NCBI GenBank assembly: GCA_963930775.1
Contig: OZ005699.1
Coordinates: 4,795,501-4,859,500, forward strand
Length of the DNA: 64,000 bases
Source of the DNA: Cliona cf. orientalis
Lineage: Eukaryota > Porifera > Demospongiae > Clionaida > Clionaidae
Direction of reading: 5' to 3'
Below are positions 25,101 to 40,100 of the stretch, piece by piece. How positions within the stretch are numbered: the stretch's first letter is position 1; every line of letters starts with the position of its first letter. Below the pieces are notes generated by a model. It saw only the letters and a list, made by a program, of their open reading frames with translations. It did no database searches and was not told where the DNA came from. The translations under genes were made by a program, and so were the position numbers.

Positions 25101-28100
25101 GGCATTACGTCAAGACAAAATTAGAAAATGGCCTGCTTCGAGTTTGGAGGGTAAGTGGTATACCATAGAATCCCACGATTATATCCCCCACTTTTTGCTT
25201 GCTAGCATTACAGACAATAATATGTATGGGCAAACCCGGCTTATATGCTGCATTGTGACATTTTTGATTGACAGCCAATGGTGTTGTCTGTATTGGGCAC
25301 ATGCGCTTATTAGACAATATTTAACAACAGGAAGCAAGCATGCACTTACTAAAAAATATGCACTTAATAAGCATGTATGTGCGCTTATTAACCAGATTTT
25401 ATGGTAGTTAGGTACCAATTTTATTTTGCCCTAAGTATGGCACCAATCAACATCTTGAATTACCGTATGGTCGGAAATTTTCGAGGGAGCCAGTTTTCGC
25501 GGTTGACTGGCGATCCACGAAAATTAAATCCGCGAAATAAAAAGCCTAAACGCACGCACGCACGCGCGATAACAGGGGGCGTGGCCATCGTGGTGCATGC
25601 CGCTGCTCAGCTGGATAATCCGATTGATCTAACAGCTGGTTTGCTTCACACCAGTTCATTGTTGTTGAGCTTCTTCTGCACAAATGTCTCTATAGCCTCG
25701 TTCATATGTTACTCTCGTGCTATTTCTCGATCTCTGCTAAGTACAAGTACGATCGATCGATCGCTTGCTGCTTTTTTTTCGGCCGGTTCCAACGAGATTT
25801 GAGCCGCGGTGCGCGTGCAGTAAGAGGTGGAGCCGGACGGATATTGTGGGTGGAGCAACCCTGGAACGTCCATCCGCGAAAATTAGATCACGAAACCTTT
25901 GAAGATGGGCCTTCCGCGAAAATTGGATCCCTCGAAAATTTCCGGCCATACAGTACATGTGTATTTTTGGTGGCGCTTACTAAATAAAGATGCACAGTCA
26001 ATAGCTCACCAAGCACCGGAGTCCAGACACCACACATAACGCTTCTAAACTCGACAAAGAAGTCACCGGACATAGCTACCCAGCAACTTGTCTCACAAGC
26101 CACACCCTTCAGCAACATGTGCCAATGTCCAGGTGGTTGGGAAGAAATGCAACATTACCTGCATACTCGCTCTAATTATTCGAATATTCTAATAGCCTGA
26201 ACAGCAAATTCATTTCCTTCCTAATTCATCGAATATTTTGAATTTCAAGTTTCTCACCCGCTCTAATCAACCGAACGGCCACACGGTATGGCATGGCAGG
26301 AGCTCGAGACAACTCTTCCACGTTCATCAGCTATGATCACATCTTGGACAGCATGCATGGACTTACATTTTACAATCACTCAGAGCATAGCAGTACTGGA
26401 GCTCTAGAGCTGATGATCATAAACCTATAGATGGACATTGACTACTGTTTCTTAGTCGCTAGTGCTTTCTCCATTTTTTCATCAGATCCATTCTAGGAAC
26501 AAGCCATTCTTTTTGGTCATTCGGATATAATTAGAGCAAGCACATGCAGTACTACTAAACACCACCCTAATTTAGGTACCAGTCACAATTTCATAATTTT
26601 ATTTAAGTACCATGCAATTATGTTTTTCTGGCCCCTTAATTACATCAAGTACGGTAGCAGATAAAACTCTGTGGATAAAGTTTTAAATGAGAGTAGAGTG
26701 GGGAAATAGTTAATATCAATAATCATATCTAACTCTAGGATGTTCAGCAGAAAGTGAAACCTTACCTTTTGGCTTTTGATATGGCAAGTTTCAAATATGA
26801 TGATTTTTTAAGAGTTTTGAACATTGTAAACCAGTAAGTGTGATAGTTTGAGTGTAGCACATATGAATGCCATTACACTATGTTATACATGTATATAGGT
26901 TGGTACTGATTGGACGTCAATTCTGTGGAGAAGGATCTGACAGCCTGGAAGAATCAATGAGATTTCAAAGTCTGAAATACTTTCGCTCATTTCATCGGTA
27001 AATTTGAAGTGTGAGAGATCTCTTTTTAGCAGCCCCTTTTTTAAAATGAGTGTATGGATTGACTTCCTCGATACAGTAGAACCAGCCTACTTGGGACCAA
27101 GCCTATGCCAGATAGTGAAATTGCCGGATATGTGAATCCACCAGTAGAAACTTACAAAATTGAACTACAAATAATATAGGTCCAGATCTAGAGCTTAGCA
27201 AATGCATTCTAGTTAGATAAAATAGTATCCAGTCTTGCCTGAAAAGCTTTAGTCAGTCACTTCTTGAAGTAGGGTAGTAGAGGTGCAGATAAGTGAGGTT
27301 TCACATAACTGTACTACTAGTACCAGTGTACTAACCAATTTATGTATATGCCTTAAAAATATAGGAATAGAATTTGCATGCATGAAGCTGGAACAATAAT
27401 AGTATTTAAGTTTGTGGGCAAGGCTCAAGTTCTTAGCCAGTAATTGTACCGTGCTATCATGAAAAGTGCTTTTGCATAACATGCACAACTTTATGATAAT
27501 CCTCCATTGTGGAGATTCTGCCTCTCCAGGACCTTCTACATAGCGGTACTGACAATCATGTAATTCCATTTTTAATTCTAGGGGCATATGCTGTATGGTA
27601 GCTATACATGTGAGCTCTCAATCTATGAAAGTGACAGCGACGATTTCATTTCAAGATGATTAGTGTGTATAGGTCTTGCGATAGTTCATACATGTTGACT
27701 CATCACTGGTCACAGTACGTAGGCTATCAACTATACAGTTCTTGGCTTTATCTTTGGGTTTGAGGGTACTAATGTTTGATATTTCTGCAGATTAGTCCAA
27801 AAACACCAAATTTGTACTCACTAACATTAGCACTATAGAGCATTAAAATTTGTCGACCCCGTACCATTATCGCATACAAATCACAAAAAATTTTAGTAGT
27901 CGCAAATTGTATTTTAAGCCAAATTCATGGATAAATGTACCTGCAAATAATTTCGCCCCAAGGTACTTGATACTAGATCTGCATGCACGTGCATGTAATC
28001 AGTGATTACAGACCTCCAAGGCCCTCCAGCAGATCATGAATATCTCGGCTCTGGCTAGGAGTACTCTCATGAAACAAATTATAGTAGATAGCTGAATGAA

Positions 28101-31100
28101 AAAGCTATCTATCAAGGCCTTAACCTTGCAAACTGGTTGTGCGGAATTGCCGCTAGCTTCATTTTTGCTTGTATTAAGTTTCTATGGAGACATATGGCTT
28201 CATAACGGTTTTGCCTGCAATCTCATTACAATTAAGTGCCATTGGATAGTGCTTGTAGAGTGATACTCAAACACTGGTATCCCACTGGGAGAAGGCTGTC
28301 GAAAAACGTGTGAAATTTGGGGGTCCATAATCACTAATTAAGATCTTATGGTTACTCTCTACAACACTGCTAACAGCAACAGTTAGCTTGCACTTCCTAT
28401 GCATATTTCAGCCTTTAGAGCATCTTAGAGATAGTAGAGTATTAATATTGTTAACACCCGCCGCAAAGTGTAGGCAGAGGGTTACTGTAATTGTTTGGCG
28501 ATTTTTGTCCGTCCATCTGTCCGTCTGTCGCAACCCTCTTTTGCTAAATGGTAAGGGTCGTCATGGAGAAGTACAGTACGCATTCTAGGTATACATGGCT
28601 TACAGGAAGAGTGGTCATGCAGTGGAGTAGTAGTGTGCTGTTGTTGCAACTTGCCTGTCTGTGTTTACATGGTACCTACCTCAACTATATGACTGATTGC
28701 CATTCTGTGCTTTGCTGGTCAGTTGTCAATGCAGTGACAGTGTAAACAGGCAGTGGCTCTCAAGTGCATAATTCAGTGCTTTCAGTTTATATAGGAGGTA
28801 CTTTGACTCTGAAGAGAACAGTACCAGAAGGCGCAGGGTATGTAGTACAGTACCAGAACCCTGTATAGGTGCCGGGTATGTATTACCAGAACTCTGTTCA
28901 GGTGCACGGTAGCTATGTAGTTCAATACTCCTGATATTATACATGTAGTATTATACACAGTGAGCAATGCTATATGTGTGTGCATGTAGCGGTGAGGGTT
29001 CTGCACTCCTGTGCATTCATTTATGTGTGCAACTATTACTATGCCATACATATCCCACCTATGCAGGGGCGGATACAGCAGGGGTGCTTGGGGTGCTCAA
29101 GCATCCCCCCTCCAGCCAAGATAACATACAGGCTTCTGTAGACATAGCTAGCTCTAGCACCCTCCTTCTAGCCATCGGTCTGACATACATTTAGCTATAA
29201 AATCTGACTGATAAACCTGTCTGTAGGGATAAAAACTCGAGTTCCACTGATTTCTCCATGTTTTCTGGTTGTTGCTTTGCTTAGTGGCAATTAAGTGGGT
29301 GTGGTTTTGTAAAAGGGGTGTGGCCAAATTTTCGCTTATTCAGTTTAGCACCCCCTTATTGGAGGCTCTGGATCTGCCCCTGTTATGTATAACAAGTGGG
29401 ATATAATATATGCATGTAGCTGTGATATACCGTATAGCGGGAAGTTTTCGTATGGTGCTAATTTTTGTATAATTTATTTCGTATGCTCCGGGCCATCCTT
29501 TATACGAAAATAAAAACAGTGAAAATTTGAACATACGAATTTTTTTTCCTTTCGCGTGTGACCTTTGACCTATACACCTTCCACGGCCACACGCGGTCGC
29601 CAGTGGCAGGTGCTAAATGCAAGGCTAGCTCACTGAACGATGTCTCTTTATCAGTTCTTTGCCAAGGCGTCAAAACAGAGTGACCTTTCTGATCCCAGTG
29701 GACCGCTATCAGCATCGATTACGATCAAGGAAGCCAGTGATGCTAGCATTACCGTATACCGCACAAAATGCGAGCGCTACCAGCTGCGCATGCATGCAAT
29801 CTCCTGCAGCAAGCATACAAAATTTATAAAATACTAAGGATGTTTTGGTCAATCATACAAAAATTAGCACCAACAAAAATTTCCCGCTATACGGTATTCT
29901 CCCTCTGGCTATTTTTTTGACCAATCAGATCCACTATTTTAGTTCACATACGTAGTCACATCATCATGCCTAATACATTTTGCGTGTGCATGTACCAGCA
30001 GAGTGGACCAGCACTACTATAGCATGGAATCATATCTGGGCTTGGCGGAAAGCCACACCTTCTTTAGTAATCACAGTGTAGCTGGCATAATTGGGAGGCG
30101 TGTCCTCTAGCTTCTCTCCCTTCTTCGCTCACACTATCTTTATGCACCTCAAGACCTGTTCTAACCTGGCTATGTCGCTAAAGTGGGAGTCAGCGAAGCC
30201 CTAAGAGACGTGTTGGTGTCTAACTGTGGATAGATAACATTGGTGAGTTAACCCTTCATCAGCTAAGAATTAATGCACAAAAATAGCCTTCAGTTACTGG
30301 GTAAGGAGGGCATTGCTGCATAGCTCTAGATACTTCCTCTGACCTGTTGAGTAAGCGTTTCGGATGGACGGGGCAATCGAATGAGTCAGATAGAACTGAA
30401 CAGAGCTGTCCAGGATGCTGACAGCCAATCCGGTTTGCTCCCTAGCAGAAGATCGAGTAGCAGTGGGCCGGTGTATCGGTGTGGCTCTTCGTCCGCTGAT
30501 GGGTGCATGGCCTGGAAAGAAGATAAAGAATCCTGTGAAAGTATCTGCAGCCTCGTTAAGCCATGCATTCAGCTGATAGGCGGAAGTCAACACCTCATAA
30601 GGTGCATGACGTCAGCAGTTTTGCTGTAGCCTCCATTGATGATAGCAACTACAGCTGAATTATCAGAACATGCCCAAACATGAGAATGTTCCCATTTAGC
30701 TCCCCCCCCAGATGGCGGCGGCAAAGACTACTGGGATAAGCTCTTTCACTGTAATGTGGTAGGGTATCTCTTTTGACCAACTAGTGATCATGAGTGATTT
30801 TGAGTTGGCCATGATGCAAGCTTCTACAATGACTTTCCCAAACTCTTATCTTTGTGGCTGTTACTACCATTTTATGCAAGCTATCTGGAGGAAGGTATGC
30901 TCAAGAATATGATGTAGCTAACCCACATCTATAATAATATAGTTTTGAATAGCAGCAAGCTAAAAGGTGCTCACATAAGTGAGTTTTGCCTGGAGGTGAG
31001 TCAACAAAGGTTAAGATAGGCACAGGCACAATGATGGGTCATAGATTATCGTACTCGCCTGGCAAGCGAGAGATCTGTGGTTCAAGTCCCAGTTGTGGCA

Positions 31101-34100
31101 GGCTGTCGTTTTTCTGGAGTGGGCCTTAGATACCTTCAGCCCAATGGGCATTCCCAGTGAATATATTTTTCAGGTCCAAGCTCTAGAACTGCATTCCAAG
31201 ACGAATTACATCCTGATTTGTTACCAACACAGCACCTTGGCAAACTGCACCATGCTCATGTGCCTAGCATAGAAAGTGTTTTGAAGTGGCTGATAATGCT
31301 TGACACCAAACTCAAACCTTTACTGTTGTGACCAGAGCACAAAGATCTTAGAAGGACCATGCATGAGTGCTTTAATTTTGTGTGTCCATTAAGGATAAGA
31401 TGGCTATAGTAATTGATTGTTTCGAACATTTATTGAGCGCCCCTCAAATCTTTTGTCTAGAACAGCCACTTGGTCTACCTACAAGCACCACAATAATGCA
31501 AATTTTTGATCAGTATCACACCACAGGGAGTTGTGAGCCATATATTTTGTGCTTGGGGAGGAAGAATGAGTGATAAGTATCTCACTGAGCGTTGCGGTAT
31601 CCTTGCAAAACTATTGCCTGGAGACATAGTTCTTGCAGATTGTGGGTTTGATGTAGCTAATTCAGTTGAATGTATCAAGCCAGACTTCATATTCCAGCCT
31701 TCACCAAGGGAAAAACTCAGCTGACAGCATTGGAAGTTGATGAAACACAGTCCATCACAAATTTGCGGATTCATGTTGAAAGAGTCATCGGGATGGTGAG
31801 GCAGAAATAAACTATTTTACAACGCACGCTACCAATAGATTATGTAACGACTAGGATAGGTGAAGATTATATAACCCACTATTGACCGCATTGCATGATC
31901 CTGTCTGTGTTGTGACTGTACCTAGTATCTAGTTCCCTACAAAATTCTGGAAGTTTTCTTCAGGTTGGACAGTATGTTATGGGCGGCTTGTTCACTATGC
32001 TTCTTTGGCTTCTTCAGATCAGGTAAACTGACCTCCCCATCGGATGTCCATTCAGATCCCAAAGAGCATTTGACATTTGCAGATGATGTGATAAATGACA
32101 GGGATAACCCAACCATACTTCAAGTGCATCTCAAGATTTCGAAGACGGATCCGTTCCATTCAGGGGTGGATGTTTTTATCAGGAAAACTGGGAGTGATCT
32201 CCTCTACCCAGTAACAATAATGATCAACTACCTTGCTCGGCGGGGTAGCAGAGACAGCGAGTTATTCGCCTACAGGGATGGGAGGTTTATGACCAGAGAG
32301 AGCTTAGCAGTTCAAATTCGTGACGCACTCAGCGCCTCTGGCCTAGATGCGTTGAAATACTCCGGTCATAGCTTCAGGAGTGGTGCTGCTACAGGGTTCT
32401 ATCAATCTATAGGGGGGCAGGGGGGAAGCTTCCCCCCCCCCTCAAAGCACCCAGCTTCTCCCCCAAAAGAAGAGTAGCGACCAAAATTTGTAGATAGAAC
32501 CCTGTGCTACGACAGCTCTGGAAGCGGGAATTAGTGATGCGGCGATCCAGATGCTTGGTTGGTTCGGGTTTCGGGTTTGTGTTCGGGTTTTGGTTTGGGT
32601 TTCGGGTTTCCGGTTCGGGAAACAATAGGGAACTTATTGAACTGGCCAATAATGTAATAGGACCCTATATTATTTATATGTTAATGCTGTGCATAAAAAA
32701 AATAAATATTATTATATGTCATGTTAATATTGTTGCGTCTCTTAGCTCATGCCTCAAAGCATAGATTATTCCTTCTATCTTGGAGGGGTTAGCAAGGTGT
32801 ATCACCTTGCTGTGGTCTGGTTACACATAACATATACAAGCAGCTAATCAGGGCTTGTATATGTCATTATCCCTCCAAAAAGGGGATAGTTCCACAGTGC
32901 AGTGCCATGGTATCAATAATAGGGCATAGCCGGATTTTAATGCATTATATTAGTAGACCACATGCCCTAGGCTGTGCCAGCTCCTAATGGCTAGGCCCTC
33001 TTCCAGGTTACCATCAACACATAATATTAATAAGGTGCAGTGAGTTTGTGCCAATAGCAATATATTATGACGGGAGCTACTATACACTCACAGATGCTCA
33101 ATTAACTTACAATGTCTCACAGCGCTAAGGGTTTGGTACCCATGGTGTTCGTTAACCCTCCTTCCCAGTTCTGCCACCTATATCAAGTGCAATTTCTTAC
33201 AAAAATAACAACCTCATTCATGGTTAGAAGGTGCTCTGGCCTATATGGTTACATATGTACATACACTATCTAAGGTCCAAATTTGAAACCAAAATTCCTT
33301 TATGTCTCATAGTTGAAGATAATTGTGACTTCATAGTTGTGGTGGAGCCTCTTCTTGAGATTGAACTAGGATTTAAAAGATCAAGTTTATTTTTAATCCC
33401 TTAAGTTGTCTCCAGTGTTTCTCTTTCATCTGTAGCACTGCTTATAGATTCTTTCAGAGCTACTGGTAGATATGACTTATGATTCTAATAATAAATGTAC
33501 GTGGCATAAAATTTAATTTCTCTGCATCTGCAGTATTATTGTAGTCTATGAAAGAGGGCCCACTTGGATTTTCCGCCCAACCTCCCAATTTTTGACATGA
33601 TGTCCTATTGAGGTCTAAAATGTATACTTGAAATTACCCCACCTAGTATAAGCATTACTACTAGTGATTTCCCACTGTCTAGTATGCACACCTGACGATG
33701 TGGTAAGACTGGTTTGCACTGCACAAATTGCACAGTAGTTCACACTAGCACAAGATGCATGTTTAGTCCACGACTTACACTGTTTGAGCGCTTACCAGTG
33801 CACAGTGTTGAATGTTAGAATATCCACGAGGAAAGGTGCACTGCCCAGGGGCCCCTTTATGAGACTACATTAATTTTATTTGTATAATTATTATACCCCA
33901 CCACATGTGCAGTATTGAATGTACATGTATATTTTTTTCATTATGTGGTACTTGTTGCACCTTGATAAGGTAGTAGAGATTGGGTACCGTGCTTTGACTT
34001 GTACATGTACGTATAAATTCAGTTCCAGACTTGACGAATTAAGGATCTTTATGGAAACTGAGGCGTGGGAGCTCTGTCCAGTTCGTTCTACATTTACCAT

Positions 34101-37100
34101 TCACCAACTTCGGGTTTGTGATAATATCCTTACAAAAATGTACTGTTATCATTAACATAATATAGTTATACAATAGTCCCATAGACTAACTGTACATACG
34201 TATACCATTATTTTCTTAGTTGCAAACTTACTCGCTTTGTAATCGCACACTTATTGACCAGCAGCATGAGTAGATAATAAGAGAGAGAAGAGAGTGTCCA
34301 ACGCCCTATATGCTGTGTAAGATGTCTGCGGAAAGTCACGTGCCAGGAATTCAAAGTTGACCTATGACAGCGCTCAATTCAAATGATACGTCGTGGGTGT
34401 GGCCTCGAGTGCAAGCTAACACAAGCACGATTTCGACTGAAAATGCTAGCAGATAACAATACAAAATGAGCATTAACGAAGATTCTAGCACAGAACTCAC
34501 AAAAAAGGCCTCTATTTTTCACAATCTTACGAAAAACCAAGTGTCTAGCCCCTAGGGCTAGTCACGTGCGCAAGGCGGGAAGTCACGTTACTCAACGCAA
34601 ACATGTTGTATGGAGCATATAGTGCATTGGACACTCTCTTCTCTTTATTATCTACTCTGCCGGCAGTGGCACATGCTGGACCAATCAGATCGTACCGTGT
34701 TTATGCAAATAAAATGCAAGATCAAAAATTGTGTTCTCATATATCTTCATGTAGTGTGTACGTGTGACGACCTTTACCAGAAAATCACGTGAAACGTAGA
34801 TCGTAAGCTTGCGTTCTGAACAAACGTGTTACATATGGACCATAGCAACTAGCAACTAGCACTAGCCCAGTAACAAACAAGTCCTTGAATGGCGGATATA
34901 TAGCTGGCATGGCCCACCACCAGCTGAACAGAGGTTTCGTGTAAATCATTGAGCTATACCCTTCCTCTTCACTTGTATCTATGCACCTGTTGTCAAAAAT
35001 CCAAGCTCTAAAACAAACAAGCGAAATGGTGCATGACTGACTCATACTAGTCCATATACAGTGTAGCAACTCAGAGTTAGATGCAATATTAGCAGAATAG
35101 TATACTATCAGAGTCGGTAGAGTAGGGATGGCCCAGATATACCATAATTATCGAGTCGGTAGACTCTTATAAGTAGGGATGATCCGGATATGCCATATAT
35201 GTAATACCATACGTCGGGTTTTAGATTCGCAAACATAAACGTGCACGTATACTACAGTACGGTATGGGGTCATCTATCGCAATTATTGGATTCGCAATTT
35301 GGCCATTTCTCAATCTTTCTTTCTTTATCATTTATCAGGGCTAACTCAAGACTGTCAGGACCACTCACCTTAGTTCTCGTATAAATCCACTCTATTTTTG
35401 TAGCACGCAGGTCCATGGCACGTTAGTTTGGCGTTATCTCGACAGTTATACATAATGGTGGGTGTGTACAGCGCATTAACTAATGGGTGTGTCTGATACG
35501 CCATTTTGTCATTTAATGCGCATGCTCCGAATGTGTTGATCATCATCCCAAACATCCTTTGAATCTGAGGCACACTCTCTCAGCAGCTTGAATGCTAGCT
35601 AAATGTAATCGATGATAAGAGCAGTGAATGTACACTGCATGGCCTGTGAGTGTACAAATTCGCTTTTGAACTCCAGTATTTTTACTAGAGAAAGGAGACG
35701 CTCCATTATACCCTTGGCTTATAGCTTAAACCTTTCAACCCTATATATGGCTGTAATAGCAGTGGTAATAGCTTCAGCATCCAGAGACTTAATGTGCAAA
35801 ATTGTCATGAAGTATTCTTCAGCATGGCCATTTACAACCCACCTACAGCATATTGAGAGCTCCTCTTCAGTGCTGATATCTTCACACTCGTCTGCCACAA
35901 TGGTAAAAAAAATTGTAAAAAAAATTGGCTAGTCTGTGAATTTGCTACGAGATAGGAATCAATCCAGCTATCAGTTAAATGCTACCAAGAGAGATTGTGA
36001 TGAGAACTTAGAAGTATATAGGGCATTAGAAGGCCCTTGCTCTACTTGATGCTTTAAAATCTCATCTCCATTTGCTATTTGCAACTTAACCAAACCTTCA
36101 AATGTAGTAGTGTGTGCAGGAATACAATTTTTGGTCAAGAAATAAATTGATCTCAAAAACTTGACAAGTATGGAGCAGTTTTTTTACCAGTCTTCTTCAA
36201 GTTGCCTACCTGAGGCTGCCAAGTAAAGATCAACAATACTACCCACACTTGCAGATTGCTCAGCCATTCTAGCTGCAACAGCTGAATCTTTGTGCCATTT
36301 AGCGTTATTATGTCTATAGCTTCAACAGCTCAGTGGCATGATTCCAATCACTAACTCCACTTGAGGTCCAAGCACCTCTAGATCTGGCTATTGAAGGTGG
36401 TTTTCCATGCGCTTGACATAAACGACAGAACATACCTTCTATAGGGACAGTGCAGTATACCCATGGATAAGTATGTTCCCATTCTCTCTTGTAACCAAGA
36501 CAGGATTTATCAAGATTCTTTTTTTCAGCCTTTTGTTGTGTTCTTGCCTTTAAGTGCAGGACCGGAGTAGCCCAGCAGTCACCATCAGATTCACTTGTGT
36601 GAAGTGTCTGAGACCTGGGTGCAGGCTGTGAATTGAAGATGTCTCCCCTTGTTTGGTTGTGCTAAGGGAATGTTTCCTAGAGCAGTACCTTCTGACTAGA
36701 CAGCTTTGCTACATGTGACTAGTCTGTGCACGCTCAGTCCACGTAATCAATTTCATATTTACTTAGTGGATAATTATGTATTTGATCTATCAGCACAAAT
36801 TTTTATGGTAAAAATAGGCCTGAAATGCAATCTCAGAGGTCTTAAAGATAATTTTCCAGGGGGGGGGGGGGGGGGGGGAACAGGCATGCCCAGATAACGG
36901 TGCTTCAATGAAGCACCGATGCATTGTTCTCCGCCCCCACCCACCCACCCCCCAAATGAAAGACTTACAGAATTTGCATGCACATGGGGGAAACTTACCG
37001 TATTCGCTCGATCAGACGCCGCTCTCGATTAGTCGTCGCTCTCGAATAGTCGCCGCACCTCCGGAAGTGCCGAACGAAAATAGTCGCCGCTCTCGAATAG

Positions 37101-40100
37101 TAGCCGCGCCACGCCTACTATTCGAGAACACCAGCACGTGGACATGCCTCGCGACTCGTTTTCGATGGCAGGTACACGAGAAGCAGTCTAGAACAAGTTC
37201 TAATCTTCTCTACATCAGCAAAAGGGCCAGAATCTCCTAGATCAGTTCTGTCAATCGACAGTTTCTCTAAAGATTGCCTCTCTGGCAGCTACTGGTATTA
37301 ATAAACGCCGCACAAACTCGGGCGATGAAATAAATAGTAGCCGCGGCGTCTGATCGAGCGAATACGGTATCTGCTGTCTATAAATGGCGACCATGCAGGA
37401 AAAAGATAATTAGAGCTGCTTGATGCATTCATGCCACTCATTACAATTAATTCGGGGCGAGCCTGAGCGAGCCCCGAATACACGAGAAACCGGAAGCGGT
37501 GCATGGCAAAAACTCAATGCGCATGATCAGACACCATGTGGTAGACCATACCGTGACAGGTAAAGGTCGTCATCAACGCAGATCGAAGGTCAAATCCGCG
37601 GAATCGTGGCAGTACAGTGTGGCTCGAGCTCAAGGGATACAAATCTGCATCGTGGAGCGTGCTATTGGGTAACTTTCGACTTATTGATCTCGAGTTGTAG
37701 CCATGGCAGTGGCAGTCATTCACAGTTGGCACTGTTTTCAGTTGTACTGTAGCCTACAGGTAGAGCTGTACCTTTCTCCATCGTACTCAAGGATGTCGAG
37801 AATGATGGCCAAACTGAGAGTCTGGCTGCTCCAATTCGGTCATTTGGTTGTGCTTTAGCTATAGCCTGTTCAGTTAGTGACTCAAAACCAGGGTACTTTA
37901 TTACAAATAAAAACGCTAGAGTACAGCTGATGCCACGAGCGAAGGCTCGCCCCGCCTGATGATATCATCTTCCTAGTACATAATATTGTAGTTCTAGGCT
38001 GTCTATATGGTTAGTGCACCTATTTCCTAGCAGTTAAACCAGGAAGAGAGTATGTGCGTATTTCTTAATAGTATTATGGGGTTAATTCCTAGATGCACTT
38101 AAAAACCCGCACCTACATACAGTACTAGTATAATATTATCATAAAGCCGGTAGACTCTATAAGTAGGGATGGCCCGGATATGCCATATATTTAATACATT
38201 ATAAAAACATTAATACCTCAGAGCAACTTAAACTTTAAGATTTTTAACTTTCATATTCATAATCTACACCAGAATATCTATCTAGCAAGCTCCAAAACAG
38301 TCATGGAAACAATCAGGTACGCCTGAACCATCTGTTTTTAACTTTGTAAAAAAAGTGCAATTTCTCAATCTGTTGTTCTCCAGGGCTAACTCAAGACTCC
38401 CTGGACCGCTCGCCTTGATTTGAGTATAAATCCGCTCCATTTTGTAGCGCGCACGTCTGTGGCACACTCGTTTAGTGTTATCAGGACAGCGATTCAATCG
38501 TGGGTGTGTTCAGCGCGTTCTGCGAGTGGGTGTGTCTGATTCGCCATTTTGTCATATAATGTGCATGCTCATGTTGTGTTAGTAACCATGGTGAAGTCAT
38601 GTGACAGGTATGGCGCTGGGCCACACCAGAGGAGGTTCGACAGGGTCAAAAGGTCATAATTTGCTAATCACGTGCTCCCATATGTTTGTATGGGAGTACT
38701 AATTTCTCCACTGTACCCCAGCTATCTTGCTACGAAAGTGTCTCTATCATGTTTTTTGTCGTGTCTAATACTAGTTCGAGCCCTGTACCCTTCATGAACG
38801 ATTTTCTAGGCTACCATATGGCTGACCTTTGCGACCTTGAACAACAAGCCAAGCTGCTGTAGCGAGAATCATGGCATAGAACAGCCGCCGATTACTCCTA
38901 AAATGTCTGTTATCCGCCTTGGAGAAAGCAGCGCCTGTCACCACGATAAATCAGGACTGTCTAAATTCGGGGTCAAAGTACAAGAATGCTCGTTAACGGA
39001 GGGTTATTGCTGACCTTTTGACCCTGTCGAACCTCCTCCTCTGGGGCCACACGCGACCGCATTGATCGTGTGCGCGCGGGTGTAGCGCTAGCGGGGCTGA
39101 CAGAAGGCGCGCAGTAGGCCGTGAAAACTTATCGTGTGCGCATGCGCACGAGCGCTTGAGCGGGGCTGACAGAAGGTGCTAGGCCATGAAAAAGTTCTGT
39201 TTAAAGAGCAAATCTTAGAAGCCAGTAAGTTTATTGTTGGTAGTATTATAACTTCTCTGGGCCTGGGAACAAGGACAGTCACTGAGCTGGCTGTTAGCTG
39301 ATAATCATAAGGCTAGTACGACAAACTAATGAGGGGCATGGCTAAGACTTTTATACCTCATCCTGGAACCAAGATATATAGAGTGGAGTTGGAGAATTTC
39401 GAACTGCTAAGGAAAGGGCACGCTATATTACCAACAATAGTCTACCTGCATGTGGCTCCACCCACCTCCGATTGTGCAGGGTGCAAGTATTGCTGGTAAC
39501 CAGGTTCTGGAGGCAGACCTGGAGCGGACAATGGTGTATGTCATTACCAGATGAGGGTAAAAAAATTGCTGCTGCTATCATGAAATTATACATGACACGT
39601 AAATGGCATTAAATGCAATATAGAAGGCATTCTTCTTGCATCCTGCTTTTAGATTGAAGATCCATCTAAAAATTGTGAAACAGAATATGAAATATGAATA
39701 CGTAAAGTAAATGCATTGTTCAGAAACTACCTCCAAAAGCTCTTTTCTAAAAAAATTATGGATAGTTACTCCATGCATTTTTATTTGAAAATTGATGGCT
39801 TGGTGTGGTCTGAGACTATTGACCATATAAATGCAATTATGTGCGAAGCGTCCATTAACTGCCTCTGTCTGGAAATACCCTACCCTACTCAGCCTCTATG
39901 TATATGAATTAATGGGAAAGTTATGTCAGATGGCGTTGATGAACTATCCTAAAGAGGAATTAAAAAAAGTAACAGAAACAATATAAAAAACAATGAAATT
40001 AAAGGATGAAGTAGGGATGGCAGGGTCAAAAAGTACATAAACAAGATTTGTAGTGATAATCACATTCACTATACATCCCTACGCTTGCTTTTTTAGTAGG

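Noticed and set aside
28500..28534. GTCCGTCCATCTGTCCGTC as a telomere-like or microsatellite gene marker
   Set aside because: A short irregular tetranucleotide tract, probably the tail of a dispersed repeat. No boundary could be defined.
32560..32620. GGGTTT repeats as an interstitial telomere
   Set aside because: Units vary (GGTTCGGG, GGGTTTTGG) and do not form a clean TTAGGG-type array.
34238..34300. Possible VPS50 exon after acceptor TTATTTTCTTAG ([17 protein letters not shown])
   Set aside because: A stop follows after 17 codons, there is no usable donor, the phase does not serve exon 15, and the foldback at 34266 begins inside it.
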